DNA of 55,069 bases, taken from the NCBI GenBank assembly GCA_900771955.1, contig CAAGPW010000020.1:1-55069 (forward strand), read 5' to 3'. Shown here in pieces: positions 27,278 to 36,198 of this stretch. The translations under genes were made by a program, and so were the position numbers. Positions within the stretch are counted from its first letter, which is position 1, and each line of letters opens with the position of its first letter. This stretch comes from Lachnospiraceae bacterium. GTDB lineage: Bacteria; Bacillota; Clostridia; Lachnospirales; Lachnospiraceae. Under the pieces are notes generated by a model, which saw nothing but the letters and a program-made list of their open reading frames with translations, ran no database searches and had not been told where the DNA came from.

Positions 27278-28888
27278 CTATCTGCGGCGGATTACTTTTC
27301 CTGCCCACATCTCATTTTCTCTTCCGTGTTCTAACGCAATGACTCCATTTACAATTACATACTCAATTCCATCCGGATACTGCTCCGGCTCTGTAAAGGT
27401 TCCCTTATCTATAATGGTATCTTCATGAAACAATACAAGATCCGCATAATTACTCTCTTTTATACAGCCTCTTTCTTTGAGATGCATGCTTTCTGCTGCC
27501 TTACCGGTCAGTTTATGAACCGCCTCTTCCAAAGTTAACTGCTTTTCTTCCCTTACATACTTTCCAAGGACCCTCGGAAAAGACCCATACACTCTCGGAT
27601 GCGGTTTCCCGGATAAAAGACCATCGGTACAAAGATTCATCTCCGGCCGTTTCATGATACGGACAACATGTTCTTCTGTTCCGTAAAAATCGACCATCCC
27701 CACTGCATTTTTTTCTTCTTTTAGAAGATCAAAAGCTGCATCCAGGGCATCCATATGCCATTTTTCTCCCAGTTCATCCAGATTAAGGCCTATCACATCT
27801 TTGTTTTTTTCTGAGGCAACACTTGTAATATAAATGCCGTCTGTACCTGCAAACTGGACAAAATTATCCCAGCCCTCAATACCTTCACGGATATCTTTTT
27901 TCATTTTTTCCCGGTCTTTTTTATCTGCAAGACGTTCTACCAGCTTGTCTGTCCCCCCGTCATGTGCCCACGGAGGCAGGATAACTCCAAGCATTGTACT
28001 TCCGGCAATATAAGGATACTGGTCAAAAGATACTGTCAGCCCGCATGCTTTGGCCTCATCCAGTTTTCCCAGCATGCCATCGAGATATTTCCAGTTTGGT
28101 TTTCCACATACTTTAAAATGTGAAAAATGGATTGGCACACCGGACTCTTTTCCAATCCTGATAATTTCATCCATAGACGAAAGGATATCGTCTGCCTCAC
28201 TTCTCTGATGAACTACAAAAATACCGCCATATTCGTTTACAACTTTGCACATTTCAATCAGTTCTTCTGTTTTTCCATATGCACATGGCATATAGATCAA
28301 CCCGGATGACAGCCCGATACAACCCGCCTTCATCTCGCGTTTTGTGATCTCGCACATTTTTTCAATGTCTTCTCTGGTGGCCGGCCTGTTTTCAAGCCCC
28401 ATTGCCTCCATCCGGACATTTCCATGCGGGAGAAGATATGCCTCATTTAATGCAGGCTTTACAGCTTCTATCATCTTCAGATAATTTGCCGTGTCCTTAA
28501 ATTTCCAGTTTATCGTATCATCAATTCCATCCAGCCCTGCCAGATTCTTTTTCCACGGTTCAATGTACTGTACCGGCAAAGGTGCCATAGATATGCCGTC
28601 CTGCCCAAGTACTTCCGTCGTGATCCCCTGATGCAGTTTTGGCAGTAATTCCGGCTCCGATAAGACCTTTAGATCACTGTGACTATGTGTATCAATAAAA
28701 CCAGGTGCAAGAACAAGACCGCTTGCATCAATAACATGATCTGCACTTTTCCTGTATCTTTCTGCTTCTTCCGGTTTCAGATTTTGAAGAACAGAAACAA
28801 TTCTTTCGTTTTCAGTCATTACGCATCCCTTAAAACGCTCCTGTCCGGTTCCATCTACAACATCTGCATTTTCAATCCATATCTTCAT
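27278..28888 (-). CDS. D-aminoacylase-family amidohydrolase
   Basis: The protein (about 536 residues) is an amidohydrolase-superfamily enzyme with the metal-binding GFIDTHSHSDL near residue 60, GITTEVLGQDGISMAPLP, SSGLIYMPCAYGKTEEL and HFSHFKVCGKPNW. It fits the N-acyl-D-amino-acid deacylase/D-glutamate deacylase group. The segment that holds a metal-ligand cysteine in classic D-aminoacylase reads GQDG here, so the metal site may differ. The start at 28888 follows GGGGGTG; an upstream GTG/ATG frame is less well placed. It lies between ygeY and the hydroxylase genes where related islands hold other ring-opening enzymes, so it probably removes an N-acyl, formyl or carbamoyl group from a purine breakdown product. 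That role is inference. Confidence 0.75.
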   Translation of the reverse strand: MKIWIENADVVDGTGQERFKGCVMTENERIVSVLQNLKPEEAERYRKSADHVIDASGLVLAPGFIDTHSHSDLKVLSEPELLPKLHQGITTEVLGQDGISMAPLPVQYIEPWKKNLAGLDGIDDTINWKFKDTANYLKMIEAVKPALNEAYLLPHGNVRMEAMGLENRPATREDIEKMCEITKREMKAGCIGLSSGLIYMPCAYGKTEELIEMCKVVNEYGGIFVVHQRSEADDILSSMDEIIRIGKESGVPIHFSHFKVCGKPNWKYLDGMLGKLDEAKACGLTVSFDQYPYIAGSTMLGVILPPWAHDGGTDKLVERLADKKDREKMKKDIREGIEGWDNFVQFAGTDGIYITSVASEKNKDVIGLNLDELGEKWHMDALDAAFDLLKEEKNAVGMVDFYGTEEHVVRIMKRPEMNLCTDGLLSGKPHPRVYGSFPRVLGKYVREEKQLTLEEAVHKLTGKAAESMHLKERGCIKESNYADLVLFHEDTIIDKGTFTEPEQYPDGIEYVIVNGVIALEHGRENEMWAGKVIRRR

Positions 28889-28915
28889 ATTTGTCACCCC
28901 CGCAAGCTTCACATT

Positions 28916-30100
28916 TTATTTTAACAATGCTTTCATGATTCCAAAATAGCACTCCGTCACCTTTAGTAACTGATCAATTTCCACATACTCATCAATGGTA
29001 TGCGCCAGGCTCTCCACCGAAGGTCCCATTCCGATCGTTCTGATTCCCGCCTCACCGGCGTAATGGCTGCCATTTGTACAAAAATTGTACTGTGTAATTT
29101 CCGGATGAAATCCCATATTCTGCAGTGTTTTAAGCACATCCTGGATATAAGTTTCATTCTTATCAAACAGCCAGCCCGGGAAGAAACGCTCTCCTTCAAT
29201 CTTATTTCCTGTATAACAGGTTTCCTCTCCTGTTGCAAAAGATACTTTTGCCTTTATCTTTGGATCTTCTTTCATCAGACGGTCGATCACTTCCTGGATC
29301 GGTGCAAGAACACTCTCCTTCGTTTCTCCCACCAGCAGACGTCTGTCGTAAGTTGCCATACAGTATTCCGGTACAACAGATGCGCCCGGATACGGTGTTG
29401 ATTTAATATCCGTCAGTTCTAAGATTCCATCTCCCAGTACGTCATGATGCGGCGGTGTGAGCTTTCTGATCTCATCGACCACTTTGCACATACTATATAC
29501 CGCATTGATTCCTTTTTCCGGATTTGCGGAGTGTGCCGGAACACCAAAAGTCTCTACCTTTACTTCTCCTCTTCCGCGCTGCCCGATTTTTAAGTTTAAA
29601 TGGGATGCTTCACCGATCACAACATAATCCGGTTTTACGATCTCACTGATATTTCTCGCTGCAACCCCTTCAAAGCATTCCTCGTGGACGACGCCTGCCA
29701 CATAAATTTCACCCGCAAAATCCCGGTTTTCTGCCTCTGTAAACAGCACTGCTGCATTGGCCATTGCTGCCAGTGCGCCCTTCATATCGGTCGTTCCTCT
29801 GCCATAAATCTTTCCATCTGAGATTTCTGCTGCAAAGGGATCGTGTGTCCATTCCGCTTCATTCTGCACCGGAACGGTATCCATATGCCCGTCAAACAAT
29901 ATTTTCTTTCCCGGGCGCTTTCCTTTTAATACGCCGATCGTATTCCCATATTTATCAATAATGACATCATCAAATTTATTTGCCTTGAAATAATCGGACA
30001 AAATATCAGACACCTTTTTTTCCTGTCCGGAATAACTCTGTGCCTGAATCAGTTTTCTACATAAATCAATTACACTTTCTTCCTGCTCTTTCGTTAACAT
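28916..30100 (-). CDS. ygeY: YgeY family selenium-linked hydrolase (M20 peptidase fold)
   Basis: A 394-residue M20-type metallohydrolase with binuclear zinc ligands in LFDGHMDTVPV, IYGRGTTDMKGALAAM and VVHEECFEGVA, and the dimerisation domain between them. YgeY proteins occur with selenium-dependent hydroxylases and are thought to cleave an amide or carbamoyl bond in purine-derived ureido acids; the exact substrate is inference. The start at 30100 has GGAGG 9 nt upstream and overlaps the ygeX stop by 7 nt. The longer frame from 30121 starts inside ygeX and is rejected. Confidence 0.87.
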   Translation of the reverse strand: MLTKEQEESVIDLCRKLIQAQSYSGQEKKVSDILSDYFKANKFDDVIIDKYGNTIGVLKGKRPGKKILFDGHMDTVPVQNEAEWTHDPFAAEISDGKIYGRGTTDMKGALAAMANAAVLFTEAENRDFAGEIYVAGVVHEECFEGVAARNISEIVKPDYVVIGEASHLNLKIGQRGRGEVKVETFGVPAHSANPEKGINAVYSMCKVVDEIRKLTPPHHDVLGDGILELTDIKSTPYPGASVVPEYCMATYDRRLLVGETKESVLAPIQEVIDRLMKEDPKIKAKVSFATGEETCYTGNKIEGERFFPGWLFDKNETYIQDVLKTLQNMGFHPEITQYNFCTNGSHYAGEAGIRTIGMGPSVESLAHTIDEYVEIDQLLKVTECYFGIMKALLK

Positions 30101-31302
30101 TTTGCATATCCTCCATTCCATACTATATTCTTATAATTTTCCTGGTCAGTATCTCCCTCAGTACTGATGAACAGCAATACGGATTCTTCATTTATCTGCA
30201 TTTTCTCTTTCCACTCTTTTAAGGAAGCGTCACTTAAAAGCTCATAGGCAAAACCAAACGCTGCCGCTCCGCTCTCTCCGGATACGATCCTTGTATCTCC
30301 CTTTTTCGGTGCCCCTAACACCCGCATTCCGTCTGCCGCCACATAATCCGGGCAGGATACAACATAATCTACATTTTCCCTTAAAATATCAATACCTACG
30401 GTTACAGGCTCACCACATGCAAGTCCTGCCATAATTGTTTTCATATCACCTGTTACCGGATGCAGTTTTCCATCATCTGCCTTTATCGTCTGGAACACGC
30501 ACGCTGCTTCATTCGGTTCCACTACTGTAATGGCTGGTCTATCTTCACCGTAAACGGAAGAAAAAAATCCTGTCACAGCTGTTGCAAAAGATCCTACGCC
30601 TGCCTGCAGGAAAATATGCGTTGGCTTTTTTCCTTTTAACTGCTCTTTTATTTCCAGTGCCAGCGTTGAATAGCCCTGTATGATCCAGGTCGGGATCTCC
30701 TCATAACCCGGCCAGGAGGTATCCTGCACCAGCACCCATCCGTTTTTCTTTGCATTTTCATTGGCCAGTCTGACCGCATCATCATAATTAAGATCCGTAA
30801 TTGCTGCATCTGCTCCTTCTTTTCTGATGTTATCCAGTCGTTCTTTTGCGCTGCCCTTTGGCATATAGATCACAGCATTTTGCTTTAACTGATGTGCTGT
30901 CCATGCAACCCCGCGCCCATGGTTTCCATCTGTAGCCGAGATAAATGTGATCGTTCCTATTTTTTCTCTTGTTTCATCTGATACAATCTCATCATAAGAA
31001 ATCTCATCTATCGTTTTTCCCAGCTTTTTTGCTATATAATTGCCGATAGCGTAACTTCCGCCAAGCACCTTAAAAGCGTTTAGTCCAAACCGGTAAGATT
31101 CATCCTTTACGTAAATGTCCTTTACACCAAGCTCTTTTGCCAGGCCGGAAAGTTCACACAACGGCGTTTCTTCATACATTGGAAAACTCTCATGGTATTT
31201 TTTTGCTCTTTTTGCGCTTTCTTCATTTAGAATATCCAGGTTTTTCCTGTTCTGATCCTTTTCTTTTTTTACTGCCTGATTTCTGATGATCTCAATACCC
31301 AT
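30094..31302 (-). CDS. ygeX: 2,3-diaminopropionate ammonia-lyase
   Basis: This 402-residue fold-type-II PLP enzyme has the Schiff-base lysine in FGLNAFKVLGGSYA near residue 77, the phosphate/carboxylate loop TDGNHGRGVAWTA and the glycine loop QAGVGSFATAVTG. The known E. coli and Salmonella enzymes convert 2,3-diaminopropionate to pyruvate and two ammonia. In this island it is the likely final step, turning the C3-N2 backbone of the purine into pyruvate for energy and carbon. It overlaps ygfK by 1 nt (TAATG) and ygeY by 7 nt. Confidence 0.92.
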   Translation of the reverse strand: MGIEIIRNQAVKKEKDQNRKNLDILNEESAKRAKKYHESFPMYEETPLCELSGLAKELGVKDIYVKDESYRFGLNAFKVLGGSYAIGNYIAKKLGKTIDEISYDEIVSDETREKIGTITFISATDGNHGRGVAWTAHQLKQNAVIYMPKGSAKERLDNIRKEGADAAITDLNYDDAVRLANENAKKNGWVLVQDTSWPGYEEIPTWIIQGYSTLALEIKEQLKGKKPTHIFLQAGVGSFATAVTGFFSSVYGEDRPAITVVEPNEAACVFQTIKADDGKLHPVTGDMKTIMAGLACGEPVTVGIDILRENVDYVVSCPDYVAADGMRVLGAPKKGDTRIVSGESGAAAFGFAYELLSDASLKEWKEKMQINEESVLLFISTEGDTDQENYKNIVWNGGYAKC

Positions 31303-32915
31303 TACAGCACCCCTTTCTCTATTCCCGTCTGTATTACATTCTGCAAATACTCCGGTATTGATCGTTCCTCACCGTTTTCCCGAAATAATTTTTTCTTTTC
31401 CAGATAAAGAATTGCTGCTCTCGCTGCATCTTCTGATCTGTATTCCTCTTCATCCTCAAAAAGTGAAAGTTTCTCCAGATATGGTTCATGACCCATTACA
31501 CAGTGAAAGCTGCAGCATCCGCATGCATTGCAAAGCCGGTTTCGATGAAGCACATACGCGCCATTTTCTGTCTCAATGCGCACATTTGCACGGTTCGGAC
31601 AGACATCCACACAATTTTTACATTTTGCACACTCACTGCTGTAATTTTCACTGCTCTTATAAACACGACTTTCTTTTTTATTGTAGTAAGCATCTGACCA
31701 TGCCTTTTCTGCCAGCTGCTCCAGCTTTTTTAAATCCAGTCTGCCTTCATGCTGCGGACTGCTTTTTGAAGCTTCCTGTATCATTTTACTGATATGCCGG
31801 TATCCATCCGGCTTTAATAAAACAGAAGAAACCGTTACCGGACTTATCCCTGCTTCGAGCAGATCACTGACATTTTTCTCGTCTGCACCGCCGGAATAAG
31901 AGATGCTTATTTTTCCCTGCAGCTGTTCTGCTAACTGCCAGACAGCAGTAATTGCAAGCGGATACAAAGCCGGCCCTGACATATACATCGTTTCATCCTT
32001 CATTAGCCCATCTGAAAACACCGGAAATGTGTTGGTCATTTTTACACCAAATCTTTTTCCTAAAAAGTCTGCCTTTTTCCCACATCGTTCTATCATTGCT
32101 ACGGCATCTGTCATCGTTATATTTTTATCAAAGCTTTCCTGGGAATAAGAAAGCGTCTCATAGCCTTTCTGGCATAAGATCTCTTCTGTCATTTTTTTCC
32201 CGATCAGCGTGGGGTTCATTTTTACCAGTGTATGTAATCCTTTCTGCTCCAGAAGATACATTATGATCTGTTCGATCTCCCCTGCGGGACAGCCATGCAT
32301 GGTCGATAATGTGACCGTATCTGAAATACAGCTCCCTGCATTTATTTCCTCAATATCTTCCATGGAAAGATTCTGAAAGCTCTTCTGATTTTCTCTTAAA
32401 AATGCAATGTCTTTCTGCCATTCTTCCGTATGTGAAGCATCCTTCATGCCATCCAGAAAGCTGTCTACCACATCGGAACGGATTCCTTTGAGATCATATC
32501 CTACACTCATAATGAAATGAGGCTCCGGATTGTGCTTCAGGCCGAATTCTTTTTTCAGCACATGTATTAAAAGAAAGGCTTTGATATACTCATCCATGGC
32601 TTCTTTTGCGGATAATTCAGAGGACCATTCTGTATTGAACACTTCATTTTTGACATAAATACACGGTTTTTGTATCCCAAGTTTTTCTCCGTACAACAGC
32701 TGTACCGTTTTTAATTCAAAATATGCCGCACCTGCGGCATAAGCTGCCACAATGTTTTCTGCCAACTGCGTATGCGGACCCGCCGCCGGTCCGACTGGTA
32801 TCCCTTTTTCATTATTTTTCAGCGGAACCTGAAACATTTTTCCGGTATTCTGATATTCTTTACAGGCTTGCAGTAATAACTCTTCAAACGAAAGCGGTAT
32901 CATTTTTTCACTCAT
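31302..32915 (-). CDS. ygfK: YgfK-like iron-sulfur protein, short form lacking the flavin/NAD(P)H domain
   Basis: The first 400 residues match the dihydroorotate-dehydrogenase-like barrel of YgfK: IPVGPAAGPHTQLAENIV near 36, FELKTVQLL, FIMSVGYDLKGI, TLSTMHGCPAGEIEQII, and KISISYSGGADEKNV. The C-terminus holds two ferredoxin-type cysteine sets, CAKCKNCVDVCPNRANV and CNACGCCSFHCVMG. E. coli YgfK is about 1030 residues with a GltD-like FAD/NAD(P)H domain between these parts; here that domain is absent, and tight junctions to ssnA and ygeX show that no coding remnant remains. YgfK is inferred to reduce a purine-derived ring; this form would need an outside electron donor such as ferredoxin. Confidence 0.85.
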   Translation of the reverse strand: MSEKMIPLSFEELLLQACKEYQNTGKMFQVPLKNNEKGIPVGPAAGPHTQLAENIVAAYAAGAAYFELKTVQLLYGEKLGIQKPCIYVKNEVFNTEWSSELSAKEAMDEYIKAFLLIHVLKKEFGLKHNPEPHFIMSVGYDLKGIRSDVVDSFLDGMKDASHTEEWQKDIAFLRENQKSFQNLSMEDIEEINAGSCISDTVTLSTMHGCPAGEIEQIIMYLLEQKGLHTLVKMNPTLIGKKMTEEILCQKGYETLSYSQESFDKNITMTDAVAMIERCGKKADFLGKRFGVKMTNTFPVFSDGLMKDETMYMSGPALYPLAITAVWQLAEQLQGKISISYSGGADEKNVSDLLEAGISPVTVSSVLLKPDGYRHISKMIQEASKSSPQHEGRLDLKKLEQLAEKAWSDAYYNKKESRVYKSSENYSSECAKCKNCVDVCPNRANVRIETENGAYVLHRNRLCNACGCCSFHCVMGHEPYLEKLSLFEDEEEYRSEDAARAAILYLEKKKLFRENGEERSIPEYLQNVIQTGIEKGVL

Positions 32916-32927
32916 AAATCATCCCTA

Positions 32928-34268
32928 CTAACACAATTTTTTCCACAGCAGTTCTGCTGATTCCCTGCTCTTTGCCATAATTTCTTCTTCATCCAGGCAA
33001 AGCAGTTTTTGATGCCTCATTAAAATTTTTCCATTGATTATTGTAGTGTCCGTCATTGCTCCATTCACGCCAAACATAAGATGTCCATTGATGTTTTCTC
33101 CAGTCAGCGGCGTATAAGGACTGTACTTTACCAGAATGATGTCTGCCAGTGCTCCCGGCTTTAATACTCCAATTACTTCACCTGCGATCTGTGAAGCGAT
33201 CTTCGCATTCTGATCAAAAAGAAGTGTGCATGCTTCTGCAAATCCACGATCCGGAAGACATCTTGCATGCTTCTGCAAAATATTGGCAACCTTTAAAGAT
33301 TCCATCATATCATGCGTATACCCATCTGTTCCAAGTCCCACCGGAATTCCCTTATCCAGCATGTGAATTACATCCGGTGCACCAACTGCATTTCCCATAT
33401 TGGATTCCGGATTATGTACCACTATGGTATTTGTCTCCTTTAGAATATCCATATCTTTTTCACTTACATGGATACAGTGTCCTGCAATGGTATTGGCACC
33501 GAGAATGCCATTTTCTGCAAAACGTTCCACAACAGACATCCCATGCTCTTTCTGACACTGCTCTTCATCATAAAGTCCCTCAGCAACATGGACGTGATAT
33601 CCACTGTCATAAATATTCTTTTTTCTGCAAAGCTCCAACGTTTCATCACTCAGAGTAAAAGAAGCATGAAGTCCTATCTTTCCTTTTAACATTGCACTAT
33701 TTTTTTGCTGTGCATAAGAAAGGAACTCCATATTCTCATCGATCGCCTCGTCTCTTTTCTTTTTTCCGTCACGGTCTGATATTTCATAAGCAAGACAGGT
33801 ACGAACCCCCATCTGTTCTGCTGCTTTCGCAATCTGAAATAAGCTCCCCTGCACGGCTGCGTAGCTCGCATGATGATCATTCACAAACGTAACGCCATTT
33901 CGGATGCTTTCTGCATAAGCTGCCATTGCGCTGTAATATGTCTGCTCCAGCAGCAAATGTCTGTCAATATACCACCATGTTCCCTCCAGAATATCAAGAA
34001 ATCCTTTTGGTGCATTACCAGGAATGGATAATCCTCTTGCAAACGCACTGTAAATATGCTCATGCATATTGATGTAACCAGGCATGATCAGCATTCCATC
34101 CGCATTTAAAAATTCCGCATCCGGATATTTATCCTTTAACAGCCCTGTCCTTCCAACTTCAACTATTTTTTCTCCTTCAATATACACGGCACCGTCTGTC
34201 AGAAAAGTATTCTTTTCATCCCTGGTAACCAATATACCATTTCCAATCAGTAATCTGTTTCTTTCCAT
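32928..34268 (-). CDS. ssnA: SsnA aminohydrolase
   Basis: The 446-residue protein is an amidohydrolase-superfamily member close to the guanine deaminase/chlorohydrolase branch, with metal ligands in MPGYINMHEHIYSAFARG near residue 62, the second-half YHVHVAEGLYDEE, NTIAGHCIHVSEKD and VGLGTDGYTHDMM. It matches the SsnA family, a constant companion of selenium-dependent hydroxylases. The likely reaction is opening or deamination of an oxidised or reduced purine ring. It follows hydA by 8 bp and precedes ygfK by 12 bp in the operon. Confidence 0.88.
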   Translation of the reverse strand: MERNRLLIGNGILVTRDEKNTFLTDGAVYIEGEKIVEVGRTGLLKDKYPDAEFLNADGMLIMPGYINMHEHIYSAFARGLSIPGNAPKGFLDILEGTWWYIDRHLLLEQTYYSAMAAYAESIRNGVTFVNDHHASYAAVQGSLFQIAKAAEQMGVRTCLAYEISDRDGKKKRDEAIDENMEFLSYAQQKNSAMLKGKIGLHASFTLSDETLELCRKKNIYDSGYHVHVAEGLYDEEQCQKEHGMSVVERFAENGILGANTIAGHCIHVSEKDMDILKETNTIVVHNPESNMGNAVGAPDVIHMLDKGIPVGLGTDGYTHDMMESLKVANILQKHARCLPDRGFAEACTLLFDQNAKIASQIAGEVIGVLKPGALADIILVKYSPYTPLTGENINGHLMFGVNGAMTDTTIINGKILMRHQKLLCLDEEEIMAKSRESAELLWKKLC

Positions 34269-34276
34269 GTTTTCCC

Positions 34277-35572
34277 CTATTGTAATCCATCTCTAAAAAC
34301 ATACTGTCCGGTGTGTCTAAAAATCTTTTCCTGATCCAGGATCAGATTTCCTCTTAACAGCACAGTTTCAATTTTTCCCTTTAAGGTCTTTCCATCATAG
34401 ACACTCATATCATCTTTTACCTGTGTAACGGAATTTTTATCAAAAATGACAATGTCGGCATCCATACCCGGTAGAATTTCGCCCTTGTTTTTCAGTCCAT
34501 ATGCCACTGCGGGACCTTTCGTAAATTTCGGCAATATCTCAAATCCGTATAGCTGATACATATTTAAAAAAGAATAACGTATTCCACCTATTCCCATCGG
34601 AATTTCACTCGTTACATCATGTTGTTTTTGTTCTTTGGTATAGGGACAATGATCCGTCCCGATCGTACTGATCCAGTCTGCATATTCTACGAGCATCCTG
34701 CGGTCCTTTTCCGGACGGATCGGCGGCGTCATCGTATATTTGTAGCCGTCCTCTCCGGCGAGACAGTCCTCATTCAGTAAAAAGTAATGCGGACAGCTCT
34801 CCAATATAATCTGATGGCTCTTTAATTCTTCTTCAAAATTATGCTTTAATAACGCTACGCTGCTGCCGGCACTGACATGTACTATATACAAATGGCCATC
34901 CACCGTCCTTGCCATCTGGGCAAGTTTCATGACCTCAATATTTTCGGACAGTACCGGTCTGGACTTTGCATGCTCCCTTACCGGAATATTCTTTCTTTTT
35001 TCTATGAGTTCATCATTTTCTGCATGAACAACAACAATTCCGCCCTTTTTCTTACTTTCCTTTAATAACTCATAAATATAACCATCATAGGTTCTGCGAT
35101 CAGTATCTGCATAGGTCGTGAACAATTTAACCGAATTGATGCCCTCCGCCAGACTGTTCTCAAAAATGCTCTCCGGTGTATCTGTAGGATTTGCTATGGT
35201 CGTATGAAACGCATAATCCACAAGACTGTTTTTCGCCAGATCTTTTCGCTTTCTAAACTCCGTATGAATCTGTTCTCCCGTTTTTACCGGATCAAGGAAG
35301 TCAATATAAGTTGTCACACCTCCACAGGCAGCTTCCACCGGGCCTGTATGAAAATCATCTTTTGAAACATTTTTTCCTACCCCCAGAGCAAAATGCACAT
35401 GCGGATCAATAAAACCGGGTAGCACATATTTTCCCTCTGCATCAACCGCCCTTTCACAGGGCAGCTTCTGTACGGACAACGTATCGATTTTTCCCTGATT
35501 GACATACACATTTACTTTTCGAAAACTTTTTCCGAGATACACATGTCCGTTTTCAATTCCAAGCTCGTACAT
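34277..35572 (-). CDS. hyuA: D-hydantoinase/dihydropyrimidinase family enzyme
   Basis: A 431-residue cyclic-amidohydrolase with LPGFIDPHVHFALGVG near residue 52, a lysine in EGINSVKLFTTYAD near 148 that would be carbamylated to bridge the metals, VVVHAENDELIE, LYIVHVSAGSS and STIGTDHCPYTKEQ. Such enzymes open five- or six-membered cyclic amides; in the purine island it should open a hydantoin- or dihydropyrimidine-like ring. E. coli counterpart is HyuA/YgeZ. It is the first catabolic gene after the regulator. Confidence 0.88.
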   Translation of the reverse strand: MYELGIENGHVYLGKSFRKVNVYVNQGKIDTLSVQKLPCERAVDAEGKYVLPGFIDPHVHFALGVGKNVSKDDFHTGPVEAACGGVTTYIDFLDPVKTGEQIHTEFRKRKDLAKNSLVDYAFHTTIANPTDTPESIFENSLAEGINSVKLFTTYADTDRRTYDGYIYELLKESKKKGGIVVVHAENDELIEKRKNIPVREHAKSRPVLSENIEVMKLAQMARTVDGHLYIVHVSAGSSVALLKHNFEEELKSHQIILESCPHYFLLNEDCLAGEDGYKYTMTPPIRPEKDRRMLVEYADWISTIGTDHCPYTKEQKQHDVTSEIPMGIGGIRYSFLNMYQLYGFEILPKFTKGPAVAYGLKNKGEILPGMDADIVIFDKNSVTQVKDDMSVYDGKTLKGKIETVLLRGNLILDQEKIFRHTGQYVFRDGLQ

Positions 35573-35589
35573 ATCCTATCATCACCCTT

Positions 35590-36195
35590 TTACCGATATT
35601 CTTTTACTGCATTTAACACCATTTTTTTTGCATAGTTAAAATACTCATCCAGATTAAAATTGTCCTCATCGATCAGATACTGAATGGTTGCTCCTTCCAG
35701 CATGGACACAAACTGATATGGGAGGATCTCTTCATCCTTTGGTGGCAGATCCGGTACATATTTCTTTAATATATTCCGAATGTCGTTTCTCCAACCCGCA
35801 AAAGAATCCGCAAATCCCTGCTTTATCTCAGGGAAAATTCTTCCCTGCAGCCAGAAATCAACCTCTGCATAATCGTATTTCTGATTGTCTATAATAAAAT
35901 CTCTTTTCTGATTGATAAATACATCCAGTTGAGCTTCCAGTGTATCCTCTGCATCCTGCCTTAACTCGCTTCTTTTGTCCAGACACTTATCCAGTACCTT
36001 TTTTTGTACTGCATGCAGTAATTCATCCTTTGTTTTAAAGTAATATAATACATTTGACTGCGGCATATCCGCATTTTTCGCGATCAGGTGCATTCTTGTT
36101 CCGCTGATCGTATGCTCTTTTATCGTATCCAGTGTTGCTTCCAGAATATGCTCCTCAGTCGCTTTGTTTCTTTTTTTCTTTTTACTAGCTTCCAT
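35590..36195 (-). CDS. TetR/AcrR-family regulator of the purine island
   Basis: The 201-residue protein has an N-terminal helix-turn-helix with HLIAKNADMPQSNVLYYFK near residues 35-55 followed by a helical ligand domain of about 140 residues. It is encoded between the importer and the catabolic enzymes with gaps of 3 and 17 bp. The ligand is probably a purine or its breakdown product. Candidate binding sites are the 18-bp dyads at 41271-41288 and 51996-52013, both overlapping or next to purine promoters. Whether it represses or activates is not shown. Confidence 0.82.
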   Translation of the reverse strand: MEASKKKKRNKATEEHILEATLDTIKEHTISGTRMHLIAKNADMPQSNVLYYFKTKDELLHAVQKKVLDKCLDKRSELRQDAEDTLEAQLDVFINQKRDFIIDNQKYDYAEVDFWLQGRIFPEIKQGFADSFAGWRNDIRNILKKYVPDLPPKDEEILPYQFVSMLEGATIQYLIDEDNFNLDEYFNYAKKMVLNAVKEYR

Positions 36196-36198
36196 AGA

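Noticed and set aside
31302..32915. Short YgfK as a frameshifted or split full-length gene
   Set aside because: Barrel and ferredoxin parts are in one continuous frame, and ssnA and ygeX abut the gene within 12 bp and by a 1-nt overlap, leaving no DNA for the missing domain.
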